A stretch of DNA of 64,000 bases, from assembly GCF_018137985.1 (NCBI RefSeq), contig NZ_CP073084.1:992001-1056000 (forward strand), written 5' to 3'. Shown here piece by piece: positions 46,369 through 57,164 of the stretch; position 1 is the first letter of the stretch, and every line of letters starts with the position of its first letter. A program made the translations under genes and the position numbers. The stretch comes from Streptococcus oriscaviae (GTDB lineage Bacteria > Bacillota > Bacilli > Lactobacillales > Streptococcaceae). The notes beneath the pieces were generated by a model, which saw nothing but the letters and a program-made list of their open reading frames with translations, had not been told where the DNA came from and ran no database searches.

Positions 46369-46893
46369 ATGAAAACAAGTTTGATTAAAGCGGCAGGCTG
46401 GTTGGCCACCGGGGTTCGTTTCTTCTTCTACTTTTTAATTACTCTCTATGTTTCCTTCACATTAGCCGGTCTGAGGGGAGATTCATTTGTGGTCCAATCT
46501 TGGGAATACACCTTTAACAAGCCCATTGACCAGATTGGTAGTTGGCTCATTCTTTTAACAACAGGGCTGATTGTACTGATTTTATTCAGCATTAGCCATA
46601 TCGCCCGTCTAGTTCAAAAAGTATGCAAACTACTTCTTGAAGAAGATTATTTCGCATCATCTAGTCTCGAACTGTATCGGAAACTCTTTTTCAGCCTACT
46701 CACTCTGACTGCTAGTCAGCTTGGCTTAACAGCTTTGATTTTCCTGACAAAGGCCACAGGCCCTTACAACTTCCTCAATCTTCGTTGGTCTGATTTTATC
46801 CTTAATGCCCTCTTTATCTTCCTAACCTACTTTGTCTGGCATCTTGTCCAAAAAGGACAAAAACTAGAAACCGAGAATAGCGAGTTTATTTGA
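46369..46893 (+). CDS. DUF2975 membrane protein
   Basis: 174 residues, four membrane helices (about 10-35, 55-80, 110-130, 140-160), function unknown. DUF2975 genes are typically paired with a small XRE regulator, as here; the two may form a membrane sensor/regulator unit. TTGGAGG lies upstream. AT-rich promoter with a long inverted repeat. Confidence 0.8.
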   Translation: MKTSLIKAAGWLATGVRFFFYFLITLYVSFTLAGLRGDSFVVQSWEYTFNKPIDQIGSWLILLTTGLIVLILFSISHIARLVQKVCKLLLEEDYFASSSLELYRKLFFSLLTLTASQLGLTALIFLTKATGPYNFLNLRWSDFILNALFIFLTYFVWHLVQKGQKLETENSEFI

Positions 46894-46894
46894 T

Positions 46895-47104
46895 ATGGAA
46901 ATGATTCGAATCAACCTAGACAAGGTACTGAAAGATCGGCAGGTGACCTCCAAGGACTTGGCAGAACAAATCGGCATCACAGAGGCCAATCTCTCCATTC
47001 TCAAAACAGGAAAAGCCAAAGGCATTCGCTTCAATACCCTGATGAGCATTTGTCGGATTTTAGAGTGTCAACCGGGAGATATTTTAGAATATGTGAAAGA
47101 ATAA
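46895..47104 (+). CDS. small XRE-family regulator (YozG-like)
   Basis: 69 residues, a single Cro/C1-type helix-turn-helix: VTSKDLAEQIGITEANLSILKTGKAKGIRF, part of which is the recognition helix, then TLMSICRILECQPGDILEY. Only one base separates it from the DUF2975 gene. It probably binds the inverted repeat upstream of the pair (inference). Confidence 0.88.
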   Translation: MEMIRINLDKVLKDRQVTSKDLAEQIGITEANLSILKTGKAKGIRFNTLMSICRILECQPGDILEYVKE

Positions 47105-47111
47105 GAAACCT

Positions 47112-47150
47112 AAAAAGCAAAAGCCATCCCTGATGACTTTTGCTTTTTAA
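47112..47150. terminator. bidirectional terminator between the XRE gene and ABC permease
   Basis: AAAAAGCAAAAG and CTTTTGCTTTTT pair around 13 bases. It partly covers the permease stop codon. Confidence 0.85.
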
Positions 47151-47818
47151 TAGGTCGCCAAGCGCTTTTCCAAATGCAGTTGCCCCAGTGCATAGAGGGT
47201 GCAAATCCCCCAATAAATAAGAGCTACACAGATGTACACTGTCATGTAGTCTGACTTGGCCCCACCAACAATCTTTGCCTTGTTGAAAATCTCTGGTACG
47301 GTAATCATGGCTGTCAGCGAGGTGCTCTTGACCATATCCAGTAGGACATTACTGAGGGGCGGAAGAGCAATCCGAAAGGCCTGTGGAATGATAATCTTGC
47401 GGTAAATAACAGGTTTTTTGAGTCCTAGCGAGCAAGCCGCCTCCCACTGACCCCTATCAATCGCCGATAAGGACGAGCGGATAATCTCCGAAATATAGGC
47501 GCTGGACATGGAGGTAAAGGCGATAATAGAAGCCGTAATAGCATCCAATTGCAGGCCCATGAAAGGTAAGCCGAAGTAGATAAAGAACAGGAGTACCATC
47601 AATGGGATTCCCCGCATAAGGGAGATATGGGCCATAGCCAACCAGCGCAAGGGAGCAAATTTGGACATCCGCATCAAGGCAACAAAGAAACCACAAAAGG
47701 TTCCCAAAGCAAACCCAACCAAAGAGAGAGAAAGGGTGTAAGGCAAGCCCTCCAAGATTTTAGGAATGGCCTCCCTCGCAATATCAATATTAAAAATGGC
47801 CTGCCAATTGAGGTTCAT
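47147..47818 (-). CDS. amino-acid ABC transporter permease
   Basis: 223 residues from the ATG at 47818 (AAAGGAG upstream). HisM/GlnP-type permease: five helices, LPYTLSLSLVGFALGTFCG at the start and the cytoplasmic EAA loop EAACSLGLKKPVIYRKIIIPQAFR (part) that docks the ATPase. It goes with the binding protein upstream, but no ATPase gene is nearby. Confidence 0.9.
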   Translation of the reverse strand: MNLNWQAIFNIDIAREAIPKILEGLPYTLSLSLVGFALGTFCGFFVALMRMSKFAPLRWLAMAHISLMRGIPLMVLLFFIYFGLPFMGLQLDAITASIIAFTSMSSAYISEIIRSSLSAIDRGQWEAACSLGLKKPVIYRKIIIPQAFRIALPPLSNVLLDMVKSTSLTAMITVPEIFNKAKIVGGAKSDYMTVYICVALIYWGICTLYALGQLHLEKRLATY

Positions 47819-47915
47819 AGGCTCTCCTTTTCTTTGTCGTTTAAAAAGAGGAAACGGGAAAGAACGCGACAGATAAAAAAGAGTTCCCCTCACTTCCAAA
47901 ATGACAGGTTCGGGC

Positions 47916-48182
47916 TAAAATAGTCCACTGGACTATTTTACTCCCACCCCGCACAGCTCAAAAGATTCAATGCCCCTTTTGAGCTTGGAAATGAAGCGAA
48001 CTCTGTTCGCGTCAGTCGTAGAGGTCCGATTTGGAGTGTAAATACAAATTACGGAGATTTGCTTTGCAAATCTTATCTCCAACCTGTACTGTTAAAGCCA
48101 ATCAACCACTGCGCCGAGATGTTGACACGAACTCTGAGAAGTGGCGCTGGGCTTGAACCCAGACTCATCACTTCTCAGAGTT
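47916..48182. repeat. array of five perfect hairpins
   Basis: In the gap of 382 bases between binding protein and permease: TAAAATAGTCCA-C-TGGACTATTTTA (47916-47940); AGCTCAAAAG...CTTTTGAGCT (47955-47985); GCGAAC-TCT-GTTCGC (47996-48010); AGATTTGC-TTT-GCAAATCT (48055-48073); and AACTCTGAGAAGTG...CACTTCTCAGAGTT (48130-48182) with an inner CTGGG...CCCAG stem. None is followed by a clear T run in the direction of the genes. Confidence 0.8.
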
Positions 48183-48200
48183 CTTTCCACTCCCTTTTGT

Positions 48201-49085
48201 TTATTCTACATCTGAAGTATCAATCACCGGAAGATTTTCTGCACCTTCGATAGCCTTGGTCAAATCTTGGCCAGCATAGTATTTTTCAGAAATCGCAAGA
48301 AGAGTTCCGTCTTCTTTCATGTCATTGATTACTTGGTCTAATTTTTCCTTTAAGCTAGTATCTGTCTTGCTCATTACAATCCCTTGTTCAGTTGGATTGT
48401 ATTTGGCAGTTCCCATTTTCACCTTGATATCTGGGAAATTAGCATTTACCCATTTGATAGCCATTACTTGAGTATAGTAATCATTTGGAATAAAATCTGT
48501 ACGACCTGTTGATACATCACGCAAGTAGACATCGTTGGTCACATTGTCATAGATAACCGGCTCAGCACCTAATTTCTTAGCAATTTTCATATACTGAGTA
48601 CCAGCACCGCCACCAGCTTTCTTACCTTCCCAGTCGCTCAAATCAGCTGCTTCCATTCCCGAAGAACCATCTTCACGGACAATGTAACCGCCCACAGAGT
48701 ATTTATACGGGGTTGAAATGTTGTACTTCTCCAACCGTTCTGGCGTAGTATCAAAGTTATTAACTGCCACATCTACCTTACCACTATCAACCGCAGTAAA
48801 GGCCTCTGCTACACCGATTTCTTGGTATTCAATCTCGACGCCTAAACGTTTCCCAATTTCGTTCATCATCTCAATCTCATAACCAACCAACTCATTCTTA
48901 TCATTGTAATAAGAAGTCGGATAAAGAGTGCCTGGAGTAGCAACTTTTAAAACGCCTGCTGCTTCAACACGCTCCCACTCAGTTTGTTCCGCAGATGAAC
49001 TAGAGGTGCTAGTACCTGTATTGGCACAAGCTGCCAAAGCCAGAGAAGAAACTAGCAAGGCTGAAGCGAAAAACTTTTTCAACAT
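48201..49085 (-). CDS. amino-acid ABC transporter substrate-binding lipoprotein
   Basis: 294 residues from the ATG at 49085 (AAAGGAG 7 bases upstream; an earlier TTG is less likely). Lipobox LAAC. Family 3 binding fold: YPTSYYNDKNELVGYEIEMM, GKVDVAVNNFDTTPERLEKY and KYNPTEQGIVMSKTD. Probably binds a polar amino acid or cystine. It is separated from its permease by a hairpin array. Confidence 0.88.
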   Translation of the reverse strand: MLKKFFASALLVSSLALAACANTGTSTSSSSAEQTEWERVEAAGVLKVATPGTLYPTSYYNDKNELVGYEIEMMNEIGKRLGVEIEYQEIGVAEAFTAVDSGKVDVAVNNFDTTPERLEKYNISTPYKYSVGGYIVREDGSSGMEAADLSDWEGKKAGGGAGTQYMKIAKKLGAEPVIYDNVTNDVYLRDVSTGRTDFIPNDYYTQVMAIKWVNANFPDIKVKMGTAKYNPTEQGIVMSKTDTSLKEKLDQVINDMKEDGTLLAISEKYYAGQDLTKAIEGAENLPVIDTSDVE

Positions 49086-49208
49086 AATCAATCTCCTTTA
49101 GGAGCTTCTTGCTCCCTATCATTTTCTCTTGGTGTTACATCACCAACTTTTATAGGGTAACATATTCACATCTGATACGCAATTATTTGAACCGAAAAAT
49201 GTATTCCG

Positions 49209-50654
49209 CTAAATTTTAAAGCAGCCATTCCCCTCTAACTCTTCTGCCACATGTAAAAGAAGATCCTCACGCCCCTTGGCAGCAAGCAGTTGCACACCAA
49301 TCGGCAGACCCTCTGGTGTTTCATAGACCGGTAAACTAAGGGCTGGCTGACCTGTCAGATTGGCCTGTTGGGTAAAAGGAGTCCAAGATAAACTGTCTTC
49401 AAACATCTTCCAAATGAGTTCCTGCTGCTCCACCGTTGAGTACTCTCCTATATGGATTAAACGATTTTTCATATCATCGCTCAAATCAAATTGACCATGT
49501 TTTGGAGCAACATCTGCTACCGTAGGGGTCAAGAGTAAATCATAGCTCTCATGAAATCGTGCCATTTGGGCACTGTAATTATCCCAGTCCTGCAAAATTT
49601 TTGAATAATCTTTAGCCAGAATTGTTTGCCCGCTCTGGTAAATCGCCCAGGTCATCACTTCCATATCATCTAGAGTAAGGGCTCGTCCTAACATAGACTC
49701 TATCCCATCAAACATCTGGGCTGTTTCTACACTGTTCATTAGGTAGTAAGATTGCATCGCCTCTATCCCATCCAGTACAGGTTTTTTTAATTCAACCACC
49801 CTATGCCCCAATACTTCTAGGATAGGCACTAACTGGTACACAGCTTGCTGAGCTTCTTTTGAAACCTGACTGCCAATAGGGGAAACCGTCGAGTAAGCAA
49901 TGGTCAGCGGCTTCTTTTTCGCCTCAAACAGATCCTCTCTCGATAAGGGAGCTAAGGGAAACGGAGCTTCTACCTGATAATCTTGCACATACCAGAGCAG
50001 GCGTTTCGTATCTCGAACCGACTGCGTAAGAGCAAAATGGACGGAAGCTCCTTGCCAACCGCGATAAGAGTGCGGACCAACCGGAATTCTTCCCCGAGTA
50101 GGTTTTAATCCTATCAGTCCATTAAAACTAGCCGGAATCCGAATAGAGCCACCACCATCAGAGGCAGCTGCAATTGGAACCATACCAGAAGAAAGGGCTG
50201 CCGCAGCACCACCGCTTGAGCCTCCTGCATTTCGACTTAGATCTCTAGGTAACTGCACCCTTCCATGAAGACTCGAATCTGAAATGTTCTTAAAACCAAA
50301 CTCTGGGGTATTGGTTCGCCCCAAGATAATAAAGCCCAGGTCCTTTAAGGCCTTGACGTAGCAATCGGTTTCTCTAGCACGGTGACGAGCGAATAAGCGT
50401 GACCCTGCTGTTGATACTTCTCCTGCTTCATTTTGCCCTAAATCTTTTAGCAAGAATGGAACTCCTGCAAACGGCTTCCTCAGATGGTCTTTTCGACTTG
50501 CTTCTGCCAAAGCCTTGTCATATTGCTTGCTGACCACAGCGTTGAGCCGAGGGTTCAATCTTTCAATTTTATCAATGGCATCTTCTACCAATTCCTTGGC
50601 AGAAACCTGTTTAGCATTGACTGCCGCTGCCATGCTACTTGCATCTTTCCACAT
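49209..50654 (-). CDS. amidase (amidase signature family)
   Basis: 481 residues from the ATG at 50654 with GGAGG 7 bases upstream. Ser-cisSer-Lys triad: Lys70 in FLLKDL, Ser147 in AGGSSGGAAAA and the nucleophile Ser170 in SDGGGSIRIPAS. Size and sequence resemble stand-alone amidases (AmiC/nylon hydrolase-like) more than GatA. No signal peptide, so cytoplasmic. Substrate unknown; it may act on amides imported by the neighbouring transporter. Confidence 0.88.
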   Translation of the reverse strand: MWKDASSMAAAVNAKQVSAKELVEDAIDKIERLNPRLNAVVSKQYDKALAEASRKDHLRKPFAGVPFLLKDLGQNEAGEVSTAGSRLFARHRARETDCYVKALKDLGFIILGRTNTPEFGFKNISDSSLHGRVQLPRDLSRNAGGSSGGAAAALSSGMVPIAAASDGGGSIRIPASFNGLIGLKPTRGRIPVGPHSYRGWQGASVHFALTQSVRDTKRLLWYVQDYQVEAPFPLAPLSREDLFEAKKKPLTIAYSTVSPIGSQVSKEAQQAVYQLVPILEVLGHRVVELKKPVLDGIEAMQSYYLMNSVETAQMFDGIESMLGRALTLDDMEVMTWAIYQSGQTILAKDYSKILQDWDNYSAQMARFHESYDLLLTPTVADVAPKHGQFDLSDDMKNRLIHIGEYSTVEQQELIWKMFEDSLSWTPFTQQANLTGQPALSLPVYETPEGLPIGVQLLAAKGREDLLLHVAEELEGNGCFKI

Positions 50655-50689
50655 TCCTCCACCTCCGCCTGTTAAGCTTACCACGAATG

Positions 50690-50722
50690 AAAAAAATCAG
50701 CAAGCTAGGCTTACTGACTCTT
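50690..50722 (-). terminator. dnaJ terminator
   Basis: On the minus strand TCAGTAAGC-CTA-GCTTGCTGA then TTTTTTT. Confidence 0.8.
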
Positions 50723-50724
50723 TC

Positions 50725-51861
50725 TTACAAATCTTCAAAAGCATCCTTTACCTTGTCAAAGAATCCTTTTTTATGAGGTTGAACGTGAATGTTTCCTGCA
50801 GCAGCAAAATCTTTCAAGGCTGCTTTTTGACGTTCATTGAGGTTGGTTGGGGTGACAACATTGATGGTAACGTATTGGTCGCCGACACTGCCACCGCGTA
50901 GGCTAGGTGCCCCTTTCCCTTTCAGACGGAATTTCTTCCCTGTCTGTGTCCCTTCAGGGATAACCAAGTCTACATCCCCGTGAACAGTTGGCACATGAAC
51001 AGTGTCTCCTAAGGCTGCTTGGACAAAGTTCAGGTTGAGCTTGTAGTGAATCGTTGTACCTTCACGCTCAAATTTATCCGAAGCTTGAACTTGGATGACC
51101 ACATAGAGATCACCATATGGGCCTCCATTAAAGCCCGCTTCTCCTTGACCAGCAAGACGGATTTTTTGACCGGTTTCAACACCAGCTGGTACTTTAACCG
51201 TTACCGTATGGGCTTGTTTTTCATGACCTGTTCCGTGGCAGGTTTGACAAGGATCCTTAATTTGTTTGCCTCGACCATGACAGACATCACATGTCATCTG
51301 GCGACGCATAGTTCCCAACGGTGTTTGGGTGTCTACATTGATAACCCCTGAACCATGGCAACGACCACAGGTGACTGGACTGGTTCCTTGTTTCGCTCCT
51401 GTTCCCGTACAAGTCCGACAGGTTGCCTCACGATGGTAGCTAACCTCTTTATCCACTCCAAAAATAGCCTCTTCAAACTTGAGATTAACACGATATTGAA
51501 GGTCATCACCCTGACGCGGAGCATTTGGATTGCGACTAGCACCGCCTCCACCGAAGAAACTAGAGAAGATGTCCTCAAAGCCACCAAAACCAGCTCCGTC
51601 AAAACCACCAAAACCACCTGCTCCGCCACCGAAGCCACCGTTAGCTCCAGCTGGACCGTATTGATCATAGGCAGAACGTTTTTGTGGATCACTCAGAGTT
51701 TCATAGGCCTCTTGAACTTCCTTGTACTTATCTTCCGCACCCGGTTCCTTGTTGATGTCTGGATGGTATTTTTTTGAAAGCTTACGATAAGCTTTTTTAA
51801 TCTCGTCTTGCGAAGCGCTCTTAGAAACGCCCAGACGATCGTAATATTCTGTATTGTTCAT
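50725..51861 (-). CDS. dnaJ: chaperone DnaJ
   Basis: 378 residues: J domain with HPD (KYHPDINK), Gly/Phe-rich region (about 70-110), four CxxCxGxG zinc repeats ([32 protein letters not shown]) and the C-terminal substrate domain. Stimulates DnaK. It lies 511 bases behind dnaK with several hairpins between. Confidence 0.96.
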   Translation of the reverse strand: MNNTEYYDRLGVSKSASQDEIKKAYRKLSKKYHPDINKEPGAEDKYKEVQEAYETLSDPQKRSAYDQYGPAGANGGFGGGAGGFGGFDGAGFGGFEDIFSSFFGGGGASRNPNAPRQGDDLQYRVNLKFEEAIFGVDKEVSYHREATCRTCTGTGAKQGTSPVTCGRCHGSGVINVDTQTPLGTMRRQMTCDVCHGRGKQIKDPCQTCHGTGHEKQAHTVTVKVPAGVETGQKIRLAGQGEAGFNGGPYGDLYVVIQVQASDKFEREGTTIHYKLNLNFVQAALGDTVHVPTVHGDVDLVIPEGTQTGKKFRLKGKGAPSLRGGSVGDQYVTINVVTPTNLNERQKAALKDFAAAGNIHVQPHKKGFFDKVKDAFEDL

Positions 51862-51894
51862 ATAAGATACTAAGGGCGTAAAGCGGACACAGCC

Positions 51895-51947
51895 AAAATA
51901 GGAGTTTTGACGCAGGACCTCACTGTCCTAGGAAAAACTATCTTTTT
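51895..51947. repeat. dispersed hairpin repeat, copy a
   Basis: AAAATAGGAGTTTTGACGCAG...AGGAAAAACTATCTTTTT type element with an inner AGGACC/TGTCCT-like stem. Same plan as the copies at 52012, 52286, 54872, 61566 and 61931. Confidence 0.7.
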
Positions 51948-51958
51948 GGCACAGTCCG

Positions 51959-52162
51959 TAGCCCGTGTTCAATTAAGAACTCGTTCCTTTCTATATTAAT
52001 TTAGGAAAAGTAAAAACAGGAAACTGACGCAGTGTGTCTAACACACTAGGAAGTTTATCTTTTTCACTAGGTTTTTAGCCTGTGTTCGAATAACCGAACT
52101 TGTATTCCTTTCTTTAGAATGTTGAAAGTAGCCCGTGTTCGATTACGAACACTTTCCTTTCT
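51959..52162. repeat. three short direct repeats with GTTC/GAAC stems
   Basis: GCCCGTGTTCAATTAAGAAC (51961), GCCTGTGTTCGAATAACCGAAC-like (52079) and GCCCGTGTTCGATTACGAAC (52131), each followed within about 10 bases by TTCCTTTCT. On the coding strand each starts with AGAAAGGAA. Confidence 0.7.
52012..52064. repeat. dispersed hairpin repeat, copy b
   Basis: AAAAACAGGAAACTGACGCA, then GTGTGT-CTA-ACACAC, then TAGGAAGTTTATCTTTTT. The outer arms pair imperfectly and the inner stem perfectly. Confidence 0.75.
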
Positions 52163-52285
52163 GTAAGAGTTGGGTGGGTATTTACCCAAAAACAGAGGCT
52201 GAGTAGCAACCTCTGTGATTGGAATCTTGATTGACTAATGTTTGATTCTCGAGAAGATGAGAACTGAGTTCTAGCTAGGAACATC

Positions 52286-52340
52286 GGAAAAAAGATAACT
52301 TTCCTTGAATGCAAGCATTCAGCGTCAAGTTTCTATTTTT
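52286..52340. repeat. dispersed hairpin repeat, copy c
   Basis: GGAAAAAAGATAACTTTCCT, inner GAATGC-AA-GCATTC, then AGCGTCAAGTTTCTATTTTT. Inverted relative to copies a and b. It lies 33 bases after the dnaK stop and could act as its terminator. Confidence 0.75.
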
Positions 52341-52372
52341 CTGTCGTTCTTTTAACGCTCTCACATCTTGAC

Positions 52373-54211
<1,839 letters not shown>

Positions 54212-54290
54212 TTATTTACTTTCATTTTTGTCTAGTTTAACGACATTTCGGTCAAGTTTTTTTGAAAATGGCAGAGCTGCTTTGCTAATC

Positions 54291-54812
54291 TTAGTTGTAA
54301 ACCACCACCATAGCTGGTCTCAGCAAGCGTTCATGCAAGGTGTAGCCTTTTTGGAAAACCTGTGCAATGCTATCTGCTGGGTGTTCATCATCTGCTGGAA
54401 CCGTTTGGACAGCCATGTGGAGATTTGGATCAAAGATGTCTGTTGCGACTTCTTCCACTCCTTCTTCTTTAAGGGCTTGAATCAAGCTTTCCTGTACCAT
54501 CTCAATGCCCTTTTTGACATCTTCTGTCAAACCTTCGACTTGAAGGGCACGCTCCAAGTTATCCAAGCTCGGCAAGATTTTCTTGGCCAAGTCTTGCGAA
54601 CGGTAACGCTGAATGGTCTGGCGTTCCTCGTTGGCTCGGCGTTGGATATTTTGCATTTCAGCGTGGGCACGAAGGTACTTGTTTTCAAATTCCTCTGCTC
54701 GCTCCTTTGCCAAATCCAGTTCTGATTTTTCAGGAGTTTCAACAACTTCTTCTGTTGCCTCAACCTCTTCTACGATTTCTTCATTTTTGATTTCTTCTGA
54801 CAAGTTGTTCAC
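54291..54812 (-). CDS. grpE: nucleotide exchange factor GrpE
   Basis: 173 residues: acidic N-terminus, long coiled coil (about 30-80; [20 protein letters not shown]) and the C-terminal signature [19 protein letters not shown]. Releases ADP from DnaK. Confidence 0.95.
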   Translation of the reverse strand: MNNLSEEIKNEEIVEEVEATEEVVETPEKSELDLAKERAEEFENKYLRAHAEMQNIQRRANEERQTIQRYRSQDLAKKILPSLDNLERALQVEGLTEDVKKGIEMVQESLIQALKEEGVEEVATDIFDPNLHMAVQTVPADDEHPADSIAQVFQKGYTLHERLLRPAMVVVYN

Positions 54813-54871
54813 CTCTTCATTTTCTATTATTACTTTGACAACTAATAAATTGAGTTCGGGCTAGAAACTCA

Positions 54872-54925
54872 GAAAAAAGATAGATTTCCTTGTGTCTGAT
54901 GACACCGCGTCAATCTCCTATTTTT
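54872..54925. repeat. dispersed hairpin repeat, copy d
   Basis: GAAAAAAGATAGATTTCCTT, inner GTGTC-TGAT-GACAC, then CGCGTCAATCTCCTATTTTT. Located between hrcA and grpE. Confidence 0.75.
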
Positions 54926-54952
54926 CAATCGTTTCCTTCACGCCCTCACATC

Positions 54953-55987
54953 TTAATTGACCTCATAATGATTACTGCTCAGATAACGATAGTAATCGGT
55001 TAATTTCATAAATAAGACGCGGCTGATAATGTTGATCAAACTCATCTGCCTACGGTAGTCCATATCAACAGGGCCAAGTAAACTCATCTGGGCCATATCC
55101 CGATAGGGGATTGGAAAACGATGATGGATGACCGTTACATCTGCAAGAGCCGGATCGCTGTGTTCTGCCACTGTGATACTGGTCTGCTGGTCTTGTCCCA
55201 AACCTGCCCGTAGCTCTGTTGCCAAAACTTGCGGACTATCCAAGAGCTGATAGGTGGCGAGATTGCCATAAGTAAGCGAGGCGACTTTTCCGCTGATAAA
55301 GACCAATTCTCGGAAGAGATTGGAAAAAATGTAGTCCATCAAATCCAAGACATTATCTGTTGTGGTAAAGTAGCGCTGCACCACCTGAGGAATCTCTGTC
55401 CGCAGCTTGTAGTGGATAGACAAGACTGTCTGTCCAACGAAGCGTTCATCAACCAGACGCTTAAGCACTTCCAAGTCCTTAATCAAAAAGTTCTTTGGAA
55501 TCGCAAACTGAACCGTGACAGGCTTGGATTGATCCAAAGTCAAAACTGCTAGGGCATCGTGATTGCTCAAACGCACGACATCAAAGGATGTTAACTGTTG
55601 ATTAGTCGGCTCCACATCTAAGATGACTGATGTATAGCCTGTCAAATCTGCCAAGACTGCACTTGCACGTTCCAAAATGTCCTCTAGTTTGAAGGCTTCA
55701 AAGTCAAAGGCTTTGACTACCTGATAAACATCTTCTTCATTGATGTGTTCCAAGTTGAGCGAGTGATTGACAAAGTACTGAAAACCAGCCCGACTGGGCA
55801 TCCGCCCACTTGATGTATGGGCTTTTTCTAGCAAACCCAATTGTTCCAGCTTGGCCATATCATTGCGAATAGTGGCAGAACTAGAAGCAATCATCTCCTG
55901 CAAGGCCTTAGAACCAACTGGCTCATGATGGCGCGTAAACAATTCAACAATCAGGTTCAAAATATCATTTTGACGTTGGGTGATCAT
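54953..55987 (-). CDS. hrcA: heat-inducible repressor HrcA
   Basis: 344 residues from the ATG at 55987 (AAAGGAG upstream; an extension to 56008 has no site). N-terminal winged helix ([38 protein letters not shown]), then GAF-like and dimer domains. It binds CIRCE and represses hrcA-grpE-dnaK-dnaJ. Two CIRCE elements lie upstream. Confidence 0.96.
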   Translation of the reverse strand: MITQRQNDILNLIVELFTRHHEPVGSKALQEMIASSSATIRNDMAKLEQLGLLEKAHTSSGRMPSRAGFQYFVNHSLNLEHINEEDVYQVVKAFDFEAFKLEDILERASAVLADLTGYTSVILDVEPTNQQLTSFDVVRLSNHDALAVLTLDQSKPVTVQFAIPKNFLIKDLEVLKRLVDERFVGQTVLSIHYKLRTEIPQVVQRYFTTTDNVLDLMDYIFSNLFRELVFISGKVASLTYGNLATYQLLDSPQVLATELRAGLGQDQQTSITVAEHSDPALADVTVIHHRFPIPYRDMAQMSLLGPVDMDYRRQMSLINIISRVLFMKLTDYYRYLSSNHYEVN

Positions 55988-56023
55988 CTTCGCTCCTTTC
56001 ATGAACACGATTGATTTTTAACG

Positions 56024-56050
56024 TTAGCACTCTGGCATGTCGAGTGCTAA
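56024..56050. promoter_or_regulatory. CIRCE operator 1
   Basis: TTAGCACTC-N9-GAGTGCTAA, exact match to the CIRCE consensus, between promoter and hrcA. Confidence 0.95.
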
Positions 56051-56063
56051 ACTATATACTCCC

Positions 56064-56091
56064 ATTATACGCCGAAAAAATGGATTGTCAA
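56064..56091 (-). promoter_or_regulatory. hrcA operon promoter
   Basis: -35 TTGACA (56086-56091), 16 bases, -10 TATAAT (56064-56069) on the minus strand, lying between the two CIRCE elements. Confidence 0.85.
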
Positions 56092-56109
56092 GAGAAAAAA
56101 ACCAAAAAA

Positions 56110-56136
56110 TTAGCACTCTTTTACCTAGAGTGCTAA
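56110..56136. promoter_or_regulatory. CIRCE operator 2
   Basis: A second exact TTAGCACTC-N9-GAGTGCTAA, upstream of the -35 box, so the promoter is flanked by two operators. Confidence 0.93.
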
Positions 56137-56160
56137 AAATCGGTCTAAAGTCTGAGAACA

Positions 56161-56319
56161 TCAACCCTTTTTCTCTTTTAATCGTAATAAATTCCAAAAA
56201 TTCAAGATCATAATCAAGGTTATAGCAATCAAACTAATAAAGCTATTTCGATTTAGAAAAATCACTGCAAAAATAGCAAGCACATTGATGATAACTGCGA
56301 TTTGTTTCTGTGTATTCAT
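56161..56319 (-). CDS. 52-residue membrane peptide
   Basis: A small gene: start MNTQKQIAVI, two hydrophobic segments (about 7-22 and 27-46) and a basic end (LRLKEKKG). GGAGG lies 7 bases before the ATG, which overlaps the stop of the preceding gene (TAATG), so translation is coupled. It shows good coding form but no known family by eye. It probably works with the DUF2812 membrane protein. Confidence 0.75.
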   Translation of the reverse strand: MNTQKQIAVIINVLAIFAVIFLNRNSFISLIAITLIMILNFWNLLRLKEKKG

Positions 56320-56831
56320 TATCCTACCTCCTTATACTTCCGACGCAAACGTAACAAACCTACCAAGCAATAAAGCAAGATTGGAACGGTCATGGTTGCC
56401 ATACTAACAATAGCTGTAGGCATCTTTAAAAAATAAAACAGCAATATAAACAAGATAAGCAAGAACAATCCAAGCAAGAATTGTCTACTGATTATACGGC
56501 CAATCATTTCCAGTTTACTCTGAAGGTCGCTGTAAATTTCAACTTCACCTAAGGTTCGATTTTTCCTAAAATAGGAAAAGTGATTGCAGTCACCAATATA
56601 GTCCCAACCATAGTCTGCGAACATCTGGATATACTCGGACTTATCCTGTCCTCCGGGCTTGAAATCCAACTGATATACTACCTCTTCTGGCTGGCATTTT
56701 TCAAAAACAAATAGAGAACCAAGGTGATTTTGCACAAACTTCCACCCTTGACGGTGCTGCTTAGCCAAGTATTCTTCTTCCTTTTCAAAATCCGGTAGGA
56801 AAAAGAAACGCATTTCTGTCTTAGTTTCCAT
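56319..56831 (-). CDS. DUF2812 membrane protein
   Basis: 170 residues from the ATG at 56831 (GGGGG upstream; the frame open to 56867 runs into padR). A soluble N-terminal domain (FFFLPDFEKEEEYLAKQHRQG, GWDYIGDCNHFSYFRK) is followed by two membrane helices (about 120-165). DUF2812 genes are usually next to PadR genes, and the PadR protein may control its own partner's level. It overlaps padR by 11 bases. Function unknown. Confidence 0.85.
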   Translation of the reverse strand: METKTEMRFFFLPDFEKEEEYLAKQHRQGWKFVQNHLGSLFVFEKCQPEEVVYQLDFKPGGQDKSEYIQMFADYGWDYIGDCNHFSYFRKNRTLGEVEIYSDLQSKLEMIGRIISRQFLLGLFLLILFILLFYFLKMPTAIVSMATMTVPILLYCLVGLLRLRRKYKEVG

Positions 56832-57144
56832 AACTTTCCCCCTTGCTATTCCAATAGAGGCGTTCAATCCTGGCTAGTTCTATCTCTAAGATTTCCTGTC
56901 CCACATCCGTTATATGATAGAATTTCCTTTTATCTTCTTCTCTGACAAATACAATCAGGCCATCCTTTTCCATCTTGGACAAGGTTCCGTACATGGTTCC
57001 AGGACTGATAACAACTTGACCAGCGGTCATCTCCTTTGTCTTTTGTGTAATCTCATACCCATGCCGCTCTTCCTGCAAATGAAAAAGGATATAGAAGGCA
57101 GTTTCTGTCATAGGGACATAGACTCGCTTTAACTTATCGTTCAT
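56821..57144 (-). CDS. PadR-family transcriptional regulator
   Basis: 107 residues from the ATG at 57144 (AGGGG upstream; the longer frame to 57198 covers the operator). Winged helix: AFYILFHLQEERHGYEITQK, VISPGTMYGTLSKMEKDGLI and the wing REEDKRKFYHITDVGQEIL. First gene of padR-DUF2812-52-residue peptide. Two repeats in its promoter suggest autorepression. Confidence 0.92.
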   Translation of the reverse strand: MNDKLKRVYVPMTETAFYILFHLQEERHGYEITQKTKEMTAGQVVISPGTMYGTLSKMEKDGLIVFVREEDKRKFYHITDVGQEILEIELARIERLYWNSKGESYGN

Positions 57145-57164
57145 AGTTTCCCCTTGTACCACAA

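Larger units (their letters stand above)
51862..52372. other. dnaK-dnaJ intergenic region rich in hairpins
   Basis: No gene. It holds three dispersed-repeat hairpins (51895-51947, 52012-52064, 52286-52340) and three copies of a smaller unit with GTTC...GAAC stem and TTCCTTTCT tail (51959-51991, 52077-52112, 52130-52162). Confidence 0.7.

Noticed and set aside
48130..48182. A tRNA-like element (GGGTTCAAGCCC inside a hairpin)
   Set aside because: The T-arm-like part is just the inner stem of a symmetric hairpin; no acceptor, D or anticodon arm can be drawn.
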